64,000 bases of DNA, from NCBI RefSeq assembly GCF_009832865.1, contig NZ_CP047130.1, forward strand, positions 1,922,001 to 1,986,000. The letters run 5' to 3'. The notes under the pieces were generated by a model. It was not told the DNA's origin. It worked only from the letters and a program-made list of their open reading frames with translations, and searched no databases. The translations under genes were made by a program, and so were the position numbers. The stretch is from Colwellia sp. 20A7. Its GTDB lineage: Bacteria; Pseudomonadota; Gammaproteobacteria; Enterobacterales; Alteromonadaceae. Positions 42,570 to 51,649 of the stretch are shown here, piece by piece (position 1 is the first letter of the stretch; each line of letters starts with the position of its first letter).

Positions 42570-43877
42570 ATGAGTGTTGATGCTATTGGTTTGTCTGCCA
42601 ATTTATTGAAAGCGGTAAAGGAATGTGGTTATAAAAATTTAACCCCTATTCAACAGCAGGCTATTCCTATGATTCGCTCAGGCGTTGATGTATTAGCGAG
42701 TGCCCAAACAGGAACGGGGAAAACCGCCGCATTTAGTTTACCTATTTTAGATGCATTAGCGAAAACATCATCAAATGATGTAGTAGACGATAAAGATGTT
42801 CGGAATATTCAAGCATTAATATTAACACCAACGCGTGAGCTTGCAGCACAAGTTGCTGAAAATATGATCGCATATAGTAAGTTTTTACCATTAAAAATTG
42901 GTGTGGTTTATGGTGGCGGTAAAATGCCATCACAAACTAATTTGCTAAAACAAGGAGTTGATGTTTTAGTCGCAACGCCAGGTCGATTACTTGAACATTT
43001 AAATTTACGTAATGTAAACTTATCACAAGTGAAGTATCTTGTTTTAGATGAAGCAGATCGCATGTTAGATATGGGTTTTTTAACCGATATAGAAAAGTTA
43101 ACGTTAGCGGTAAAGCAAAAGCATCAAACCCTGATGTTTTCTGCCACTTATTCAAATAAAGTTAAATCATTAGCAAATACACTGCTTACTACACCTAAAA
43201 CTATAGGTGTTGCAAAACAAAACTCTACTTCTGGTAAAATTAAGCAATCAGTTTACTGGGTTAGTGAAGTAAGAAAACGCGAGTTATTATCAGAATTGAT
43301 AGGTGTTAATAATTGGCAGCAAGTGCTTGTTTTTGCAGGAACTAAAGAAAGTGCAAATATTCTTGCTAAAGAATTAAAGCTTGATGGTATAAAAGCCGCA
43401 CTTTGTCATGGAGATAAAACACAAGGCGCTCGTAATAAAGCCTTAAGTGATTTTAGTGAAGGTAAGGTCAGGGTATTAGTGGCAACGGATGTTGCTGCTC
43501 GTGGCTTAGATATTGATAATTTAGCTTATGTTGTTAACTTTCATTTACCTTTTTTAGCCGAAGATTATGTTCATCGTGTTGGGCGCACAGGTCGTGCTGG
43601 AAAGTCGGGTACCGCTATTTCTTTAGTGAGTCCTAAGGATGAACGCTTTTTAGAAAATATTGAGGCACTTATAGAGCGTAAATTTGAGCGAATTATTGTA
43701 CCTGGATATGAATTAAAGAAAGATGAGGCATTAGAGCACCAACAAATTAGTGAAAAACGTGCCAGTAAAAACCGTTACCGTGCTAACCAAGAAAAAAATC
43801 AAGCGATTGAAAAGAAAAAACAAGCACCGCGGACGAACAACAAAAAATATAACGTTAAAATAAAGAAAAAACGATAA
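42570..43877 (+). CDS. DEAD-box RNA helicase (RhlE-like)
   Basis: A 435-residue ATP-dependent RNA helicase. All main motifs are visible: Q motif (LTPIQQQAIP), motif I AQTGTGKT at 45-52, PTRELAAQV, TPGRL, DEAD in LVLDEADRMLDMGF, SAT, and HRVGRTGRAG. The last 40 residues are a lysine/arginine-rich tail typical of RhlE. Such helicases help ribosome assembly and RNA turnover and are often important in the cold. The ribosome binding site is taggtg. The exact subfamily (RhlE versus other) is likely but not proven. Confidence 0.93.
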   Translation: MSVDAIGLSANLLKAVKECGYKNLTPIQQQAIPMIRSGVDVLASAQTGTGKTAAFSLPILDALAKTSSNDVVDDKDVRNIQALILTPTRELAAQVAENMIAYSKFLPLKIGVVYGGGKMPSQTNLLKQGVDVLVATPGRLLEHLNLRNVNLSQVKYLVLDEADRMLDMGFLTDIEKLTLAVKQKHQTLMFSATYSNKVKSLANTLLTTPKTIGVAKQNSTSGKIKQSVYWVSEVRKRELLSELIGVNNWQQVLVFAGTKESANILAKELKLDGIKAALCHGDKTQGARNKALSDFSEGKVRVLVATDVAARGLDIDNLAYVVNFHLPFLAEDYVHRVGRTGRAGKSGTAISLVSPKDERFLENIEALIERKFERIIVPGYELKKDEALEHQQISEKRASKNRYRANQEKNQAIEKKKQAPRTNNKKYNVKIKKKR

Positions 43878-43899
43878 TATAAGCTCGTTTAATACTTAT

Positions 43900-43927
43900 G
43901 TTGTTTAAGTTAGTCGGCTTAAACAAC
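43900..43927. promoter_or_regulatory. Hairpin between convergent helicase and cyclase genes
   Basis: GTTGTTTAAG (43900-43909) pairs perfectly with CTTAAACAAC (43918-43927) over an eight-base loop. It includes the last codons of the minus-strand cyclase gene. There is no T run on either strand, so a termination role is only possible. Confidence 0.4.
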
Positions 43928-44809
43928 ACTCAAGCTTGCTAGTGTTTTCATTTTTTCACGATAGAGTGCTGCATCCGTTCGTTCAAATAACGTCTGTTCA
44001 TTGTCAGCTCTATTCATAAAGGTTGTACCTAAACTACAACCTACTTGATACTTTGAAAGTATAATATTAGTTTTTAATGCGCCATCAATTCTATTTTGAA
44101 TGATATCCAAGGCATCTTCGCTCGCATGTTCAACAATAATAGCAAACTCATCACCACCAAAACGAAAAATACTGTCAGAATCACGTACACAAGTTCTTAA
44201 AACATCAGAAAACTGCATCAACACTTGATCCCCTATACTGTGTCCGTAATTATCATTAATTGCCTTAAATTTATTTAAGTCCATTAAGATCAAGCCAACC
44301 TTTTCATGTTGGCGATTTGCATTATGCATGGCACGTTTTAACTGATCATCAAAATATCTACGGTTTCCTAAGTTTGTTAGGCTGTCTTGCATGGCAAGTT
44401 GCATAGCTTGATGATATTGGAGTGCATTTTTTAAAGGATACAATAGTATTTTATGGATTCGCTGTAAGTCTTTATAATGATTCATGCTTATAGGGCTATT
44501 TATACCGTAGGTAATCGCCCCAATAAATTCATTATTTAGCTTTAATTCGAAGTGTCGTTCTTGTTTTGATTTACGACTTCCACGCAAGGTTTTGCTCGCA
44601 ATTTCACTTTTAAAATATAAACCTGAAAATTGTATATAACGAGCGGCTTCCATAGCAAAAATATCAAGTAATTTCTCTAAAGATAGAGTTGTTTGGAGCT
44701 GTTCTAATAAACTCATATTTTGTTTATCATTTATCGCAGAGCTATTTGCTAATACATTAAATACATTAAATGATGGAGTTGTATTTTCAAGTATATTCAA
44801 TGTTTGCAT
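43919..44809 (-). CDS. GGDEF diguanylate cyclase
   Basis: A 296-residue cytoplasmic protein. The N-terminal 125 residues form an unrecognised, perhaps GAF-like, sensor part; the GGDEF domain follows from about 135 (QDSLTNLGNRRYFDDQL). The active-site GGDEF is near 218-222 and the inhibition site RDSD five residues before, both intact. It should make c-di-GMP and be product-inhibited. It is a single-gene unit, convergent with the helicase gene, with a 490-base non-coding region upstream. Confidence 0.92.
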   Translation of the reverse strand: MQTLNILENTTPSFNVFNVLANSSAINDKQNMSLLEQLQTTLSLEKLLDIFAMEAARYIQFSGLYFKSEIASKTLRGSRKSKQERHFELKLNNEFIGAITYGINSPISMNHYKDLQRIHKILLYPLKNALQYHQAMQLAMQDSLTNLGNRRYFDDQLKRAMHNANRQHEKVGLILMDLNKFKAINDNYGHSIGDQVLMQFSDVLRTCVRDSDSIFRFGGDEFAIIVEHASEDALDIIQNRIDGALKTNIILSKYQVGCSLGTTFMNRADNEQTLFERTDAALYREKMKTLASLSVV

Positions 44810-45301
44810 ACTTACGCCTCTTATTTACGCAGGTTTAGTTTTTAATACTTATGTTAAAGCAATAATTGTTCCAACAATAACCTATGTACTTCAATAAAAA
44901 AGTGCGGCTTGTTGTTCGTAGTTAAGCGTTTGATTTTTATTGCTTTTATTTGTTTTTTAAGTGGGTGTTTTGTATGCTGTTCCATACGAAAAAAGGTTGT
45001 CAGTAAATTGACGGCAATAATTTGCCGGGTGGCAAGTGTGTTTTTATTTTAGAAAGCGATATAACGCATGTTTTAGTGTGCATAAGCATGGGGTTATCGA
45101 AGATTTATAACATGAGTATTTTGGGCCAGCGCCATTTTAATAGATAATCTTTAGTTGACGAGATAATACATAATTGAATTTATTTATATTATCTCTTTTA
45201 ATTATTTCAAGGAAGCTACTGTAAAAAACCTATAGATAAAATTCATATCAACACGCCTAATAATTATACTTTTTTGGATCCTTACGCTCTAATACAGCAT
45301 A
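44810..45301. other. Long intergenic gap, no gene seen
   Basis: About 490 bases upstream of the cyclase gene and downstream of the amidohydrolase gene. Two small hairpins are visible: GTATG/CATAC (44972-44987) and CGGCAA-TAAT-TTGCCG (45012-45027). I looked for a second c-di-GMP riboswitch core here and did not find one. A small RNA could lie here but nothing supports it directly. Confidence 0.4.
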
Positions 45302-46951
45302 TTAATCATTGATAATAAGTTGTTTACCGCCTACCCAAGTTTGTAAAACTTTAGTTTTCCAGGTTTCAGAGCTTTGAATGTTAAAAATATCTTGATCGAT
45401 AATAATAAAGTCAGCTTTCTTATCTTTAGCTAATGTGCCAATTATATCCTCTTGATGTGCTGCATAGGCGGCATTTACCGTAAATGTTTTAAACGCTTCC
45501 TTTATAGACATGGACTCTTCTGGAAACCATCCTAAACTAGGCTTGTTTTGATGATCTTGTCTTGTGACACTTGCATGAAGGCCAAAAAATGGATTAGTTG
45601 ATTCAATAGGGAAGTCTGAGCCGCCAGCAATGATAGCATTAGCTTTTATTAACTTTTTCCATGCGTAAGCACCTAATATTCTTTCTTCACCTAATCGGTC
45701 TTGTGCCATATTTTTATCACTAGTAGCGTGTGTGGCTTGCATTGATGCGATTACGCCTAACTCGTTAAAACGAGGAATGTCTTTCAAACGAAGAATTTGA
45801 GAATGTTCTATTCTGTGACGCATATTTTTTGTTTTTGAACTTTTTATATATTGTTGATAAAGGTCTAATACAAGTTTATTCGCATTATCTCCAATCGCAT
45901 GAGTGTTGACTTGAAAACCTGCCATCATCACAGTTTGTATCAATGAAGCTAGAGTTTTTTCGTTGTAAAGTAATAACCCTTTATGATTACTTAAGTCGGA
46001 ATAATCCTCAATTAATGACGCCCCTCTACTACCTAAAGCACCATCAGCTGAAATTTTTACACTATTGATAATAAATTTATCATCAGGCGATTTAAAGTGA
46101 CCTTGTTTTAATAAATCTTGTAAATTTTTATCATCGACATAGATCATACCATTAACTCTTATTGGCATATTATCTTCTAGCGCTAATGCTTTATAAGCCG
46201 TAATATTTGCATTACTAATGCCAGCATCATGAACAGATGTTAAGCCTACTTTAGCTAATTCATTTAAAGCGTTAACTAAAACTTCCTTCATTTCTTTCGG
46301 TGTAACCATTGGTATATTATCGGTAATAAGACTCGTAGCATTATCAATAAAAATACCGGTAGGTTTACCTTGCTTATCTTTGACTATTTCACCACCATTA
46401 GGTGAAACCGAGGTATGATCAATACCTGCTAACTCCATCGCTTTTGAATTTGCCCAACCTGCATGACCATCAATGCGGCTAAACCAAACGGGTGTGTTTT
46501 TGAAATATTCATCAAGTGAAATTGCTGCTGGATATTGTTGACCTTCCCATAAAACTTGATTCCAACCTCGGCCTAACAACCACTGCCCATTCTTATTTTT
46601 TTTACGAAAGTTAATGGCTAATTGAACAGCTTCTTGCTCTGATAAAACATTGTTTAGATTAACTTGCATTAAACTTAAGCCGTAAGCTAATACATGCCCA
46701 TGAGCATCAATCAAACCAGGTAATAGTGTTTTACCGTGACCGTCAATTTCTTGAACGTCTTGCATAGGCAATTTATCATCACTAGTAAATAGTTGATCTA
46801 TTTTATCATCAGTAAACTGCATGGCTGAAAATTGTATAAGATCACCTGTTTTATTTAATGTATAGCCATTAATATTTTTCAGTAATGTTGTTTGTGAAAA
46901 TGTTGGGAAGTGTACAATAGTGAGTAAGGTAAAAAGTATAATTTTTTTCAT
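45302..46951 (-). CDS. Exported amidohydrolase (YtcJ-like)
   Basis: A 549-residue metal-dependent hydrolase of the amidohydrolase superfamily, YtcJ-like branch. A signal peptide covers residues 1-19 (MKKIILFTLLTIVHFPTFS). The metal-binding HxH is H84/H86 (LIDAHGHVLAYG); downstream histidines in NTHAIGDNAN and RIEHSQ and the late aspartate in IAGGSDFPIE complete the site. Substrates in this family are mostly unknown and include N-substituted amides. It has no obvious operon partner; the patatin-like gene upstream is about 90 bases away on the same strand. Confidence 0.9.
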   Translation of the reverse strand: MKKIILFTLLTIVHFPTFSQTTLLKNINGYTLNKTGDLIQFSAMQFTDDKIDQLFTSDDKLPMQDVQEIDGHGKTLLPGLIDAHGHVLAYGLSLMQVNLNNVLSEQEAVQLAINFRKKNKNGQWLLGRGWNQVLWEGQQYPAAISLDEYFKNTPVWFSRIDGHAGWANSKAMELAGIDHTSVSPNGGEIVKDKQGKPTGIFIDNATSLITDNIPMVTPKEMKEVLVNALNELAKVGLTSVHDAGISNANITAYKALALEDNMPIRVNGMIYVDDKNLQDLLKQGHFKSPDDKFIINSVKISADGALGSRGASLIEDYSDLSNHKGLLLYNEKTLASLIQTVMMAGFQVNTHAIGDNANKLVLDLYQQYIKSSKTKNMRHRIEHSQILRLKDIPRFNELGVIASMQATHATSDKNMAQDRLGEERILGAYAWKKLIKANAIIAGGSDFPIESTNPFFGLHASVTRQDHQNKPSLGWFPEESMSIKEAFKTFTVNAAYAAHQEDIIGTLAKDKKADFIIIDQDIFNIQSSETWKTKVLQTWVGGKQLIIND

Positions 46952-47043
46952 TAGTACAAACCTAGGTTTAAGAGGGCGTTTTTATATTAAAACATAAGCC
47001 TTGATAGGTACATTCATTTTGGCTGTTTGTTTAGGTGGTTGTT

Positions 47044-48213
47044 TTAGCTATTTGTTACCGTATATAAGTTTAAAAAATGTCTGATTTGGTTTTCTTGTTC
47101 CATGGCATCATTAAACCCTAGTTGTATTAGTTCGCTGCAGAAGTTTTTTTCAAACAGTAAGTAACTAACAAGACTTGATTCAGCATCATTATTAATACCC
47201 GCGCTACGTAAGAGAACTCTTACAGGTAAGGGTAAATCGTCATAATAGTTTCGTGCAATAGTATTAAAGTCACTACTTGGATTGATAATGAAACTATCGA
47301 TATGCTTTAAGCCTTCAACATTTTCTTTTTTACTTTTGGGGATTAGTTTTAAGGTTTCATTTATACGGGCCATACGCTCTAAATCACTATTCATAGTGTC
47401 AGCGAATATGGAATCTAATAAATGGCCAGCAATAGTTGCTGCTGTAGGTGGGTGAGGGGTATTTTCATTAGCATATATAGGCTCTTTGGGTTGCTCAACA
47501 CCGATAATAAAAATACGCTTAGCACCTAAGTGAATAGCAGGACTAAGGGGTGATAATTGATGCACTGAGCCATCGCCAAAGTGGTTTTTTTTAATCTTCA
47601 CCGAAGGAAATACTAAGGGAATAGCTGCTGAAGCCATTAAATGTTCAGTATTAAGTTGAGTTGCTTGACCACAACGCTTTTCTCTATTCCAAGGAGCTAT
47701 ATTATCATTAGCTTGAAAAAAGCTGATAGAGTTACCTGTACTATAACTTGATGCGGTGACTGAGGTAGCAGATAGGTACCCCTGTAAAATATTATTATCA
47801 ATACGCTTAAAATTCATCACCGAGTTTAATAGGTCACGAAGCGGTTCATTGTTTAATAAACTACGAGGTAATTTATTAGCATAATCAGCTTGAAAGTTTG
47901 CGAACATAGCTTTACCTATATACCCAAAAACACCTCGGGTATTATTATGATAAATTTTACTGGTATCGAGGTTTTTCCACACCCACTCAAGCTTTTTTAC
48001 CCCTAAGTGAAAGCATGACGCATAACATCCTAAGGCTGTGGTATTTATTGCCCCTGCAGAAGTTCCACATAAAATAGGGAAGGGAATAGCATGATTTCTA
48101 GGTACGAATTTAGCGATAGCTGAAAGAACACCTACTTGATAGGCTGCTCGAGCCCCACCACCAGTTAGTACTAAAGCGTTTTGGGTGGCAACATAATTAT
48201 GTCTTCTAGTCAT
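47044..48213 (-). CDS. Patatin-like phospholipase
   Basis: A 389-residue patatin-domain acyl hydrolase. The oxyanion motif GGGARAAYQVG starts at residue 18, the nucleophile is S52 in GTSAG, and the catalytic aspartate is in GDGSVHQ near 214. There is no signal peptide. Such proteins hydrolyse phospholipids or other acyl esters. The C-terminal 100 residues (FNTIARNYYDDLPLPVRVLLRSAGI) resemble the extension of a marine gammaproteobacterial subgroup. It may be co-transcribed with the amidohydrolase downstream. Confidence 0.92.
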   Translation of the reverse strand: MTRRHNYVATQNALVLTGGGARAAYQVGVLSAIAKFVPRNHAIPFPILCGTSAGAINTTALGCYASCFHLGVKKLEWVWKNLDTSKIYHNNTRGVFGYIGKAMFANFQADYANKLPRSLLNNEPLRDLLNSVMNFKRIDNNILQGYLSATSVTASSYSTGNSISFFQANDNIAPWNREKRCGQATQLNTEHLMASAAIPLVFPSVKIKKNHFGDGSVHQLSPLSPAIHLGAKRIFIIGVEQPKEPIYANENTPHPPTAATIAGHLLDSIFADTMNSDLERMARINETLKLIPKSKKENVEGLKHIDSFIINPSSDFNTIARNYYDDLPLPVRVLLRSAGINNDAESSLVSYLLFEKNFCSELIQLGFNDAMEQENQIRHFLNLYTVTNS

Positions 48214-48316
48214 CGATGATTATCTTGAATTAAAGTGTTGATTAAGATGTTGTTTGTCAATTGCAACTATAAGTGTTTTTATTTGATACTGCTAGCCTAA
48301 GGGGGAAAGTTAGCCG

Positions 48317-48346
48317 AAAAAAAACCAGCAGAAGCTGGTTTTTTAA
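48317..48346. terminator. Terminator downstream of the DUF3718 gene
   Basis: AAAACCAGC (48321-48329) pairs with GCTGGTTTT (48334-48342) around AGAA, with A and T runs outside. It is symmetrical, so works on both strands, and lies about 100 bases after the DUF3718 stop. Confidence 0.85.
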
Positions 48347-48443
48347 AATGACATAGAATTATTAACAATTAATCTTCTACTTGTCACTATTTGCACCTAA
48401 AAGATGTAATAATTAAGTAGTTTTCTTATCTGAAAATAATTTA

Positions 48444-48803
48444 TTAGCTGCTAACACGTTCGTTAGCAACATCAATCAATGGTTTCGATCCAGTTTGCAA
48501 CAATGCTAAGTTAGCAGAAACAACACTCTTTGGTAATTTAGAAATCATCAAAGATCCTGTTTCTACAGAACCACTTGTTGATGCAAACTCTAATAAGTTC
48601 TGGCCATTACACTCAATGCCGTCGAAAATACGACGAATTTTTAATTTATTCATTTTTAAAAATGAACGCATGCGTTTCTTGTCATCAGCAGCCACATACT
48701 CACATATGCTTTGTGCAATGTTCGTCGCTTGTGCTTGAGGTGTCGATACAACAGACGTTAAAGTTAAAATAGTGATGGTTGAAGCTATTAATAATTTTTT
48801 CAT
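48444..48803 (-). CDS. Small secreted DUF3718-family protein
   Basis: A 119-residue protein from the ATG at 48803, chosen because of an aaagg ribosome binding site eight bases before it; a longer frame from 48848 would start inside the terminator of the riboswitch. A signal peptide covers residues 1-26 (MKKLLIASTITILTLTSVVS..., cleavage after AQA). The mature part has the DUF3718 pattern: ICEYVAADDKKRMRSFLK, then LKIRRIFDGIECNGQNLLEFA, with two cysteines that may form a disulfide. Function is unknown. The gene is preceded by a c-di-GMP riboswitch, so it is likely tied to surface or motile lifestyle switching. Confidence 0.85.
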   Translation of the reverse strand: MKKLLIASTITILTLTSVVSTPQAQATNIAQSICEYVAADDKKRMRSFLKMNKLKIRRIFDGIECNGQNLLEFASTSGSVETGSLMISKLPKSVVSANLALLQTGSKPLIDVANERVSS

Positions 48804-48837
48804 TTTAGTAACCTTTAATTTAAATGGATTATTAAAA

Positions 48838-48870
48838 GAAAAAACCACGGGATGTACCTATGAACGAGGT
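48838..48870 (-). terminator. Riboswitch-controlled terminator (expression platform)
   Basis: On the minus strand GTACATCCCGTGG is followed by a T run, just before the DUF3718 gene. Its ATCCCGT-GG can pair with CC-T-ACGGGAT inside the aptamer (around 48905-48915), and GTGGTTTT can pair with AAAACCAC of the aptamer core. The terminator helix and the ligand-bound aptamer would then exclude each other. Confidence 0.65.
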
Positions 48871-48958
48871 GACTCCGCTGCCGTAGATTATCCAGTATTA
48901 GAAAATCCCGTAGGCCGGTGGTTTTGCGTCGCATACTTTCATATGCTTTGCCTTTTCT
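48862..48958 (-). ncRNA. Class I cyclic di-GMP riboswitch (GEMM-I aptamer)
   Basis: Read on the minus strand, the element starts AAAGGCAAAGC, then has a 6-bp stem GCATAT/GTATGC closed by a GAAA tetraloop, the conserved core GACGCAAAACCACCGGCC, a second arm, and the closing GGCAGCGGAGTCACC. This matches the known GEMM-I layout (GGCAAA, GAAA tetraloop hairpin, ACGCAAA-GCC-CCGGCCU, then GGUAGC-GGGUUACC-like end). It lies in the leader of the DUF3718 gene, about 60 bases from its start, with an overlapping terminator. It should sense the c-di-GMP made by proteins such as the three GGDEF proteins nearby. Confidence 0.92.
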
Positions 48959-49220
48959 TTGTCAAATTTAATTATCTCTAATATTTATTATAAATGCAAA
49001 TTTCATTTAGTTTATTGTTATATAAGAGAATAACATATTATAAGTATTACTTATTAAGGCAAAAAATTTAATAAATTTAAGTTGAGACATTATACTTACA
49101 ACATGTTTACAATCTTGTTACATAAGGCCGAAGTATATTTGTAATTGAGGTATGTTTCTTTTATCAAAGTATAATTATTTTAAGTTAACTAATTATACTT
49201 TGAACTTTACTAATTCAAGA

Positions 49221-49877
49221 CTAAAACTGCATTTCAGGTGTATTCTCATGTACAACTAATTCACCTTCAGTTAGTTTTATTATTTCTTCAACAGATACGC
49301 CAGGTGCGCGCTCTAACAAGTGAAATTTTCCTTCTTTTATTTCTATATATGCTAAATCTGTTAGCACTTTTTTTATACAGCCTTTTCCCGTTAATGGTAG
49401 CGTACAGTTTTTTAATAATTTAGACACACCATGCTTTGATGCATGAGTCATGGTAACAATAATATTATCAGCACCAGCTACTAGGTCCATTGCGCCACCC
49501 ATACCTTTAATGAGTTTTCCTGGGATCATATAAGAAGCAATATTACCATTTACATCAACTTCAAAAGCCCCAAGTACGGTTAGGTCAACATGTCCACCAC
49601 GGATCATGGCAAATGATTCGGCCGAATCAAAAAGAGAAGCACCTGTTGCCATAGTAACCGTTTGTTTACCTGCATTAATAAGATCGGCATCAATTTCGTC
49701 TTCAGTGGGAAATTGTCCCATTCCTAATAAGCCATTTTCAGATTGAAGCATAACCTCAATCCCTTCAGGTACGTAATTAGCGACAAGGGTTGGAATACCA
49801 ATGCCTAGATTAACGTAATAACCATCTTGAAGTTCTTGGGCTACACGTTGTGCAAGTTGTTCTCTGGAAAGCGCCAT
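49221..49877 (-). CDS. 3-oxoacid CoA-transferase, subunit B
   Basis: A 218-residue beta subunit of a succinyl-CoA:acetoacetate-type CoA-transferase. The catalytic glutamate is E47 in QSENGLLGMG; VNLGIGIPTLVANYVPEG precedes it, and GGAMDLVAG is a further signature. With subunit A just upstream it should turn acetoacetate, the end product of leucine breakdown, into acetoacetyl-CoA. It ends the liu gene run. Confidence 0.94.
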   Translation of the reverse strand: MALSREQLAQRVAQELQDGYYVNLGIGIPTLVANYVPEGIEVMLQSENGLLGMGQFPTEDEIDADLINAGKQTVTMATGASLFDSAESFAMIRGGHVDLTVLGAFEVDVNGNIASYMIPGKLIKGMGGAMDLVAGADNIIVTMTHASKHGVSKLLKNCTLPLTGKGCIKKVLTDLAYIEIKEGKFHLLERAPGVSVEEIIKLTEGELVVHENTPEMQF

Positions 49878-49969
49878 TATTTATCTCCTCTAGGGTAACA
49901 GCTGCGTTTATTGTTTTTATCGACAATCGCAGTTAGCTATCAACCTGTTAATTATTGTTCAACTTAGTT

Positions 49970-50668
49970 CTATGAGCGGGTAGTGCGTTGTTCAATGCGT
50001 TTCTCGAAGGTGCCTAAAATTAGTCTATCGACATAAATTCCAGCAGTATGAATTTGATCTGGATCTAGCTCGCCGGGTTCGACAATTTCTTCAACTTCAA
50101 CAACGGTTATTTTACCTGCGGTTGCTGCCATTGGATTAAAATTACGTGCTGTTTTTCTAAAAACCAAGTTACCGTATCGATCCGCTTTCCATGCTTTTAC
50201 AATAGCAAAATCACCAGTGATAGCTTCTTCTAGAATATAATGGCGACCGTTAAACTCTCTTTCTTCTTTACCTACTGCAACAGGGGTTCCATACCCTGTT
50301 GCAGTGAAAAAAGCGGGTATTCCCGCACCACCAGCACGTATTTTTTCGGCTAATGTCCCTTGTGGTGTTAATTCTACATCGAGTTCACCAGCCATCATTT
50401 GACGCTCAAACTCAGCATTTTCACCAACATAAGAAGCAATAATTTTTTTAATTTGGCGATCAGGCAATAAAATTCCTAAGCCAAAATCATCAACACCACA
50501 GTTATTAGAAACTAATGTTAATCCTTTTGTACTTTTACGTTTAATTTCCTGAATTAAGTTTTCAGGAATTCCGCATAAGCCAAAACCACCTGCAATTACA
50601 GTCATGTTGTCAGTTAGACCAGCCATGGCTTCTTCGTAACTAGCAACTACTTTGTCAAACCCTGCCAT
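49970..50668 (-). CDS. 3-oxoacid CoA-transferase, subunit A
   Basis: A 232-residue alpha subunit of the CoA-transferase. Signatures are [13 protein letters not shown] near 28-40, [12 protein letters not shown] near 84 and [16 protein letters not shown] near 112-127. It pairs with subunit B 92 bases downstream. Both follow liuE in the same direction, completing leucine catabolism to acetoacetyl-CoA and then acetyl-CoA by thiolase. Confidence 0.94.
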   Translation of the reverse strand: MAGFDKVVASYEEAMAGLTDNMTVIAGGFGLCGIPENLIQEIKRKSTKGLTLVSNNCGVDDFGLGILLPDRQIKKIIASYVGENAEFERQMMAGELDVELTPQGTLAEKIRAGGAGIPAFFTATGYGTPVAVGKEEREFNGRHYILEEAITGDFAIVKAWKADRYGNLVFRKTARNFNPMAATAGKITVVEVEEIVEPGELDPDQIHTAGIYVDRLILGTFEKRIEQRTTRS

Positions 50669-50713
50669 TGTTTTCTCCTCGATGCTTTATTTATTATATT
50701 TTTTGCTAACATA

Positions 50714-51640
50714 CTATGTGTTTCTATTCGCCAGATAAGCATTTGATACTTTTGATATTGGCGCTTTATCTAGTTTTTCGCTGATATACCAACCAGCTTT
50801 AAGCAATTTTGTAAAATCTATTCCTGTTTCTATACCTAAACCATTTAACATGTAAACAACATCTTCAGTAGCAACATTACCTGATGCACCTTTAGCATAA
50901 GGACAACCACCTAAACCTGCAATAGCACTATCGACGACCTTAATACCCATTTGAAGAGCTGCGTAAATATTGGTTAACGCTTGTCCATAGGTATCATGAA
51001 AATGTACCGCTAGCTTATTTATTGGTACATGAGCACTAACCGCTTGTATCATTTGTGTGACTTTACCCGGTGTACCAACACCGATTGTATCGCCAAGAGA
51101 TATTTCATAGCAGCCCATTTCGTAGAGTTTTTTAGCAACTTTAGCAACGTCTTCTGCTGCTATATCTCCTTCGTAAGGGCAGCCTAAAACACATGAAACA
51201 TAGCCCCTTACTTTTACGTTGGCTTGTTTCGCTGCATCCATAATAGGAATAAATCGTTCTAAGCTTTCTTCAATTGAGCAGTTAATATTTTTTTGGCTAA
51301 AGCTTTCTGACGCAGCACCAAAAATGGCTACTTCATTAACATTGACTGCCATCGCATTTTCAAACCCGCGTATATTAGGTGTAAGCGCGGCATAAGTGAC
51401 ATTATTCTTACGATTCAATGTTTTAAATATTTCAGTAGACGTTGCCATTTGTGGTACCCACTTAGGAGACACAAAACTGCCGCTTTCAACATAACTAACT
51501 CCTGCACTAACAAGTTTTTCTATTAAGCTGATTTTATCACTTGCGCTTATTAGCTTAGCTTCGTTTTGTAAGCCATCTCTTGGTCCTACTTCCACTATTT
51601 TTACTTGAGTAGGCATAAGAGGGGATAAGATGTTATTCAT
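50714..51640 (-). CDS. liuE: Hydroxymethylglutaryl-CoA lyase
   Basis: A 308-residue TIM-barrel lyase that splits HMG-CoA into acetyl-CoA and acetoacetate, the last step of the leucine pathway. Signatures: [10 protein letters not shown] (R21, D22), the metal-binding [12 protein letters not shown], and the catalytic cysteine region [13 protein letters not shown]. Length matches bacterial LiuE/MvaB. Nine bases separate it from the carboxylase alpha gene, so it is in the same operon. Confidence 0.97.
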   Translation of the reverse strand: MNNILSPLMPTQVKIVEVGPRDGLQNEAKLISASDKISLIEKLVSAGVSYVESGSFVSPKWVPQMATSTEIFKTLNRKNNVTYAALTPNIRGFENAMAVNVNEVAIFGAASESFSQKNINCSIEESLERFIPIMDAAKQANVKVRGYVSCVLGCPYEGDIAAEDVAKVAKKLYEMGCYEISLGDTIGVGTPGKVTQMIQAVSAHVPINKLAVHFHDTYGQALTNIYAALQMGIKVVDSAIAGLGGCPYAKGASGNVATEDVVYMLNGLGIETGIDFTKLLKAGWYISEKLDKAPISKVSNAYLANRNT

Positions 51641-51649
51641 GCTAGCTCC

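Noticed and set aside
44810..45301. Second c-di-GMP riboswitch or small RNA upstream of the cyclase gene
   Set aside because: No GEMM core (GGCAAA ... ACGCAAA) is found on either strand; only two short hairpins.
48804..48848. Longer start for the DUF3718 gene
   Set aside because: It would begin next to the riboswitch terminator and put 15 residues before a normal signal peptide; the ATG at 48803 has its own ribosome binding site.
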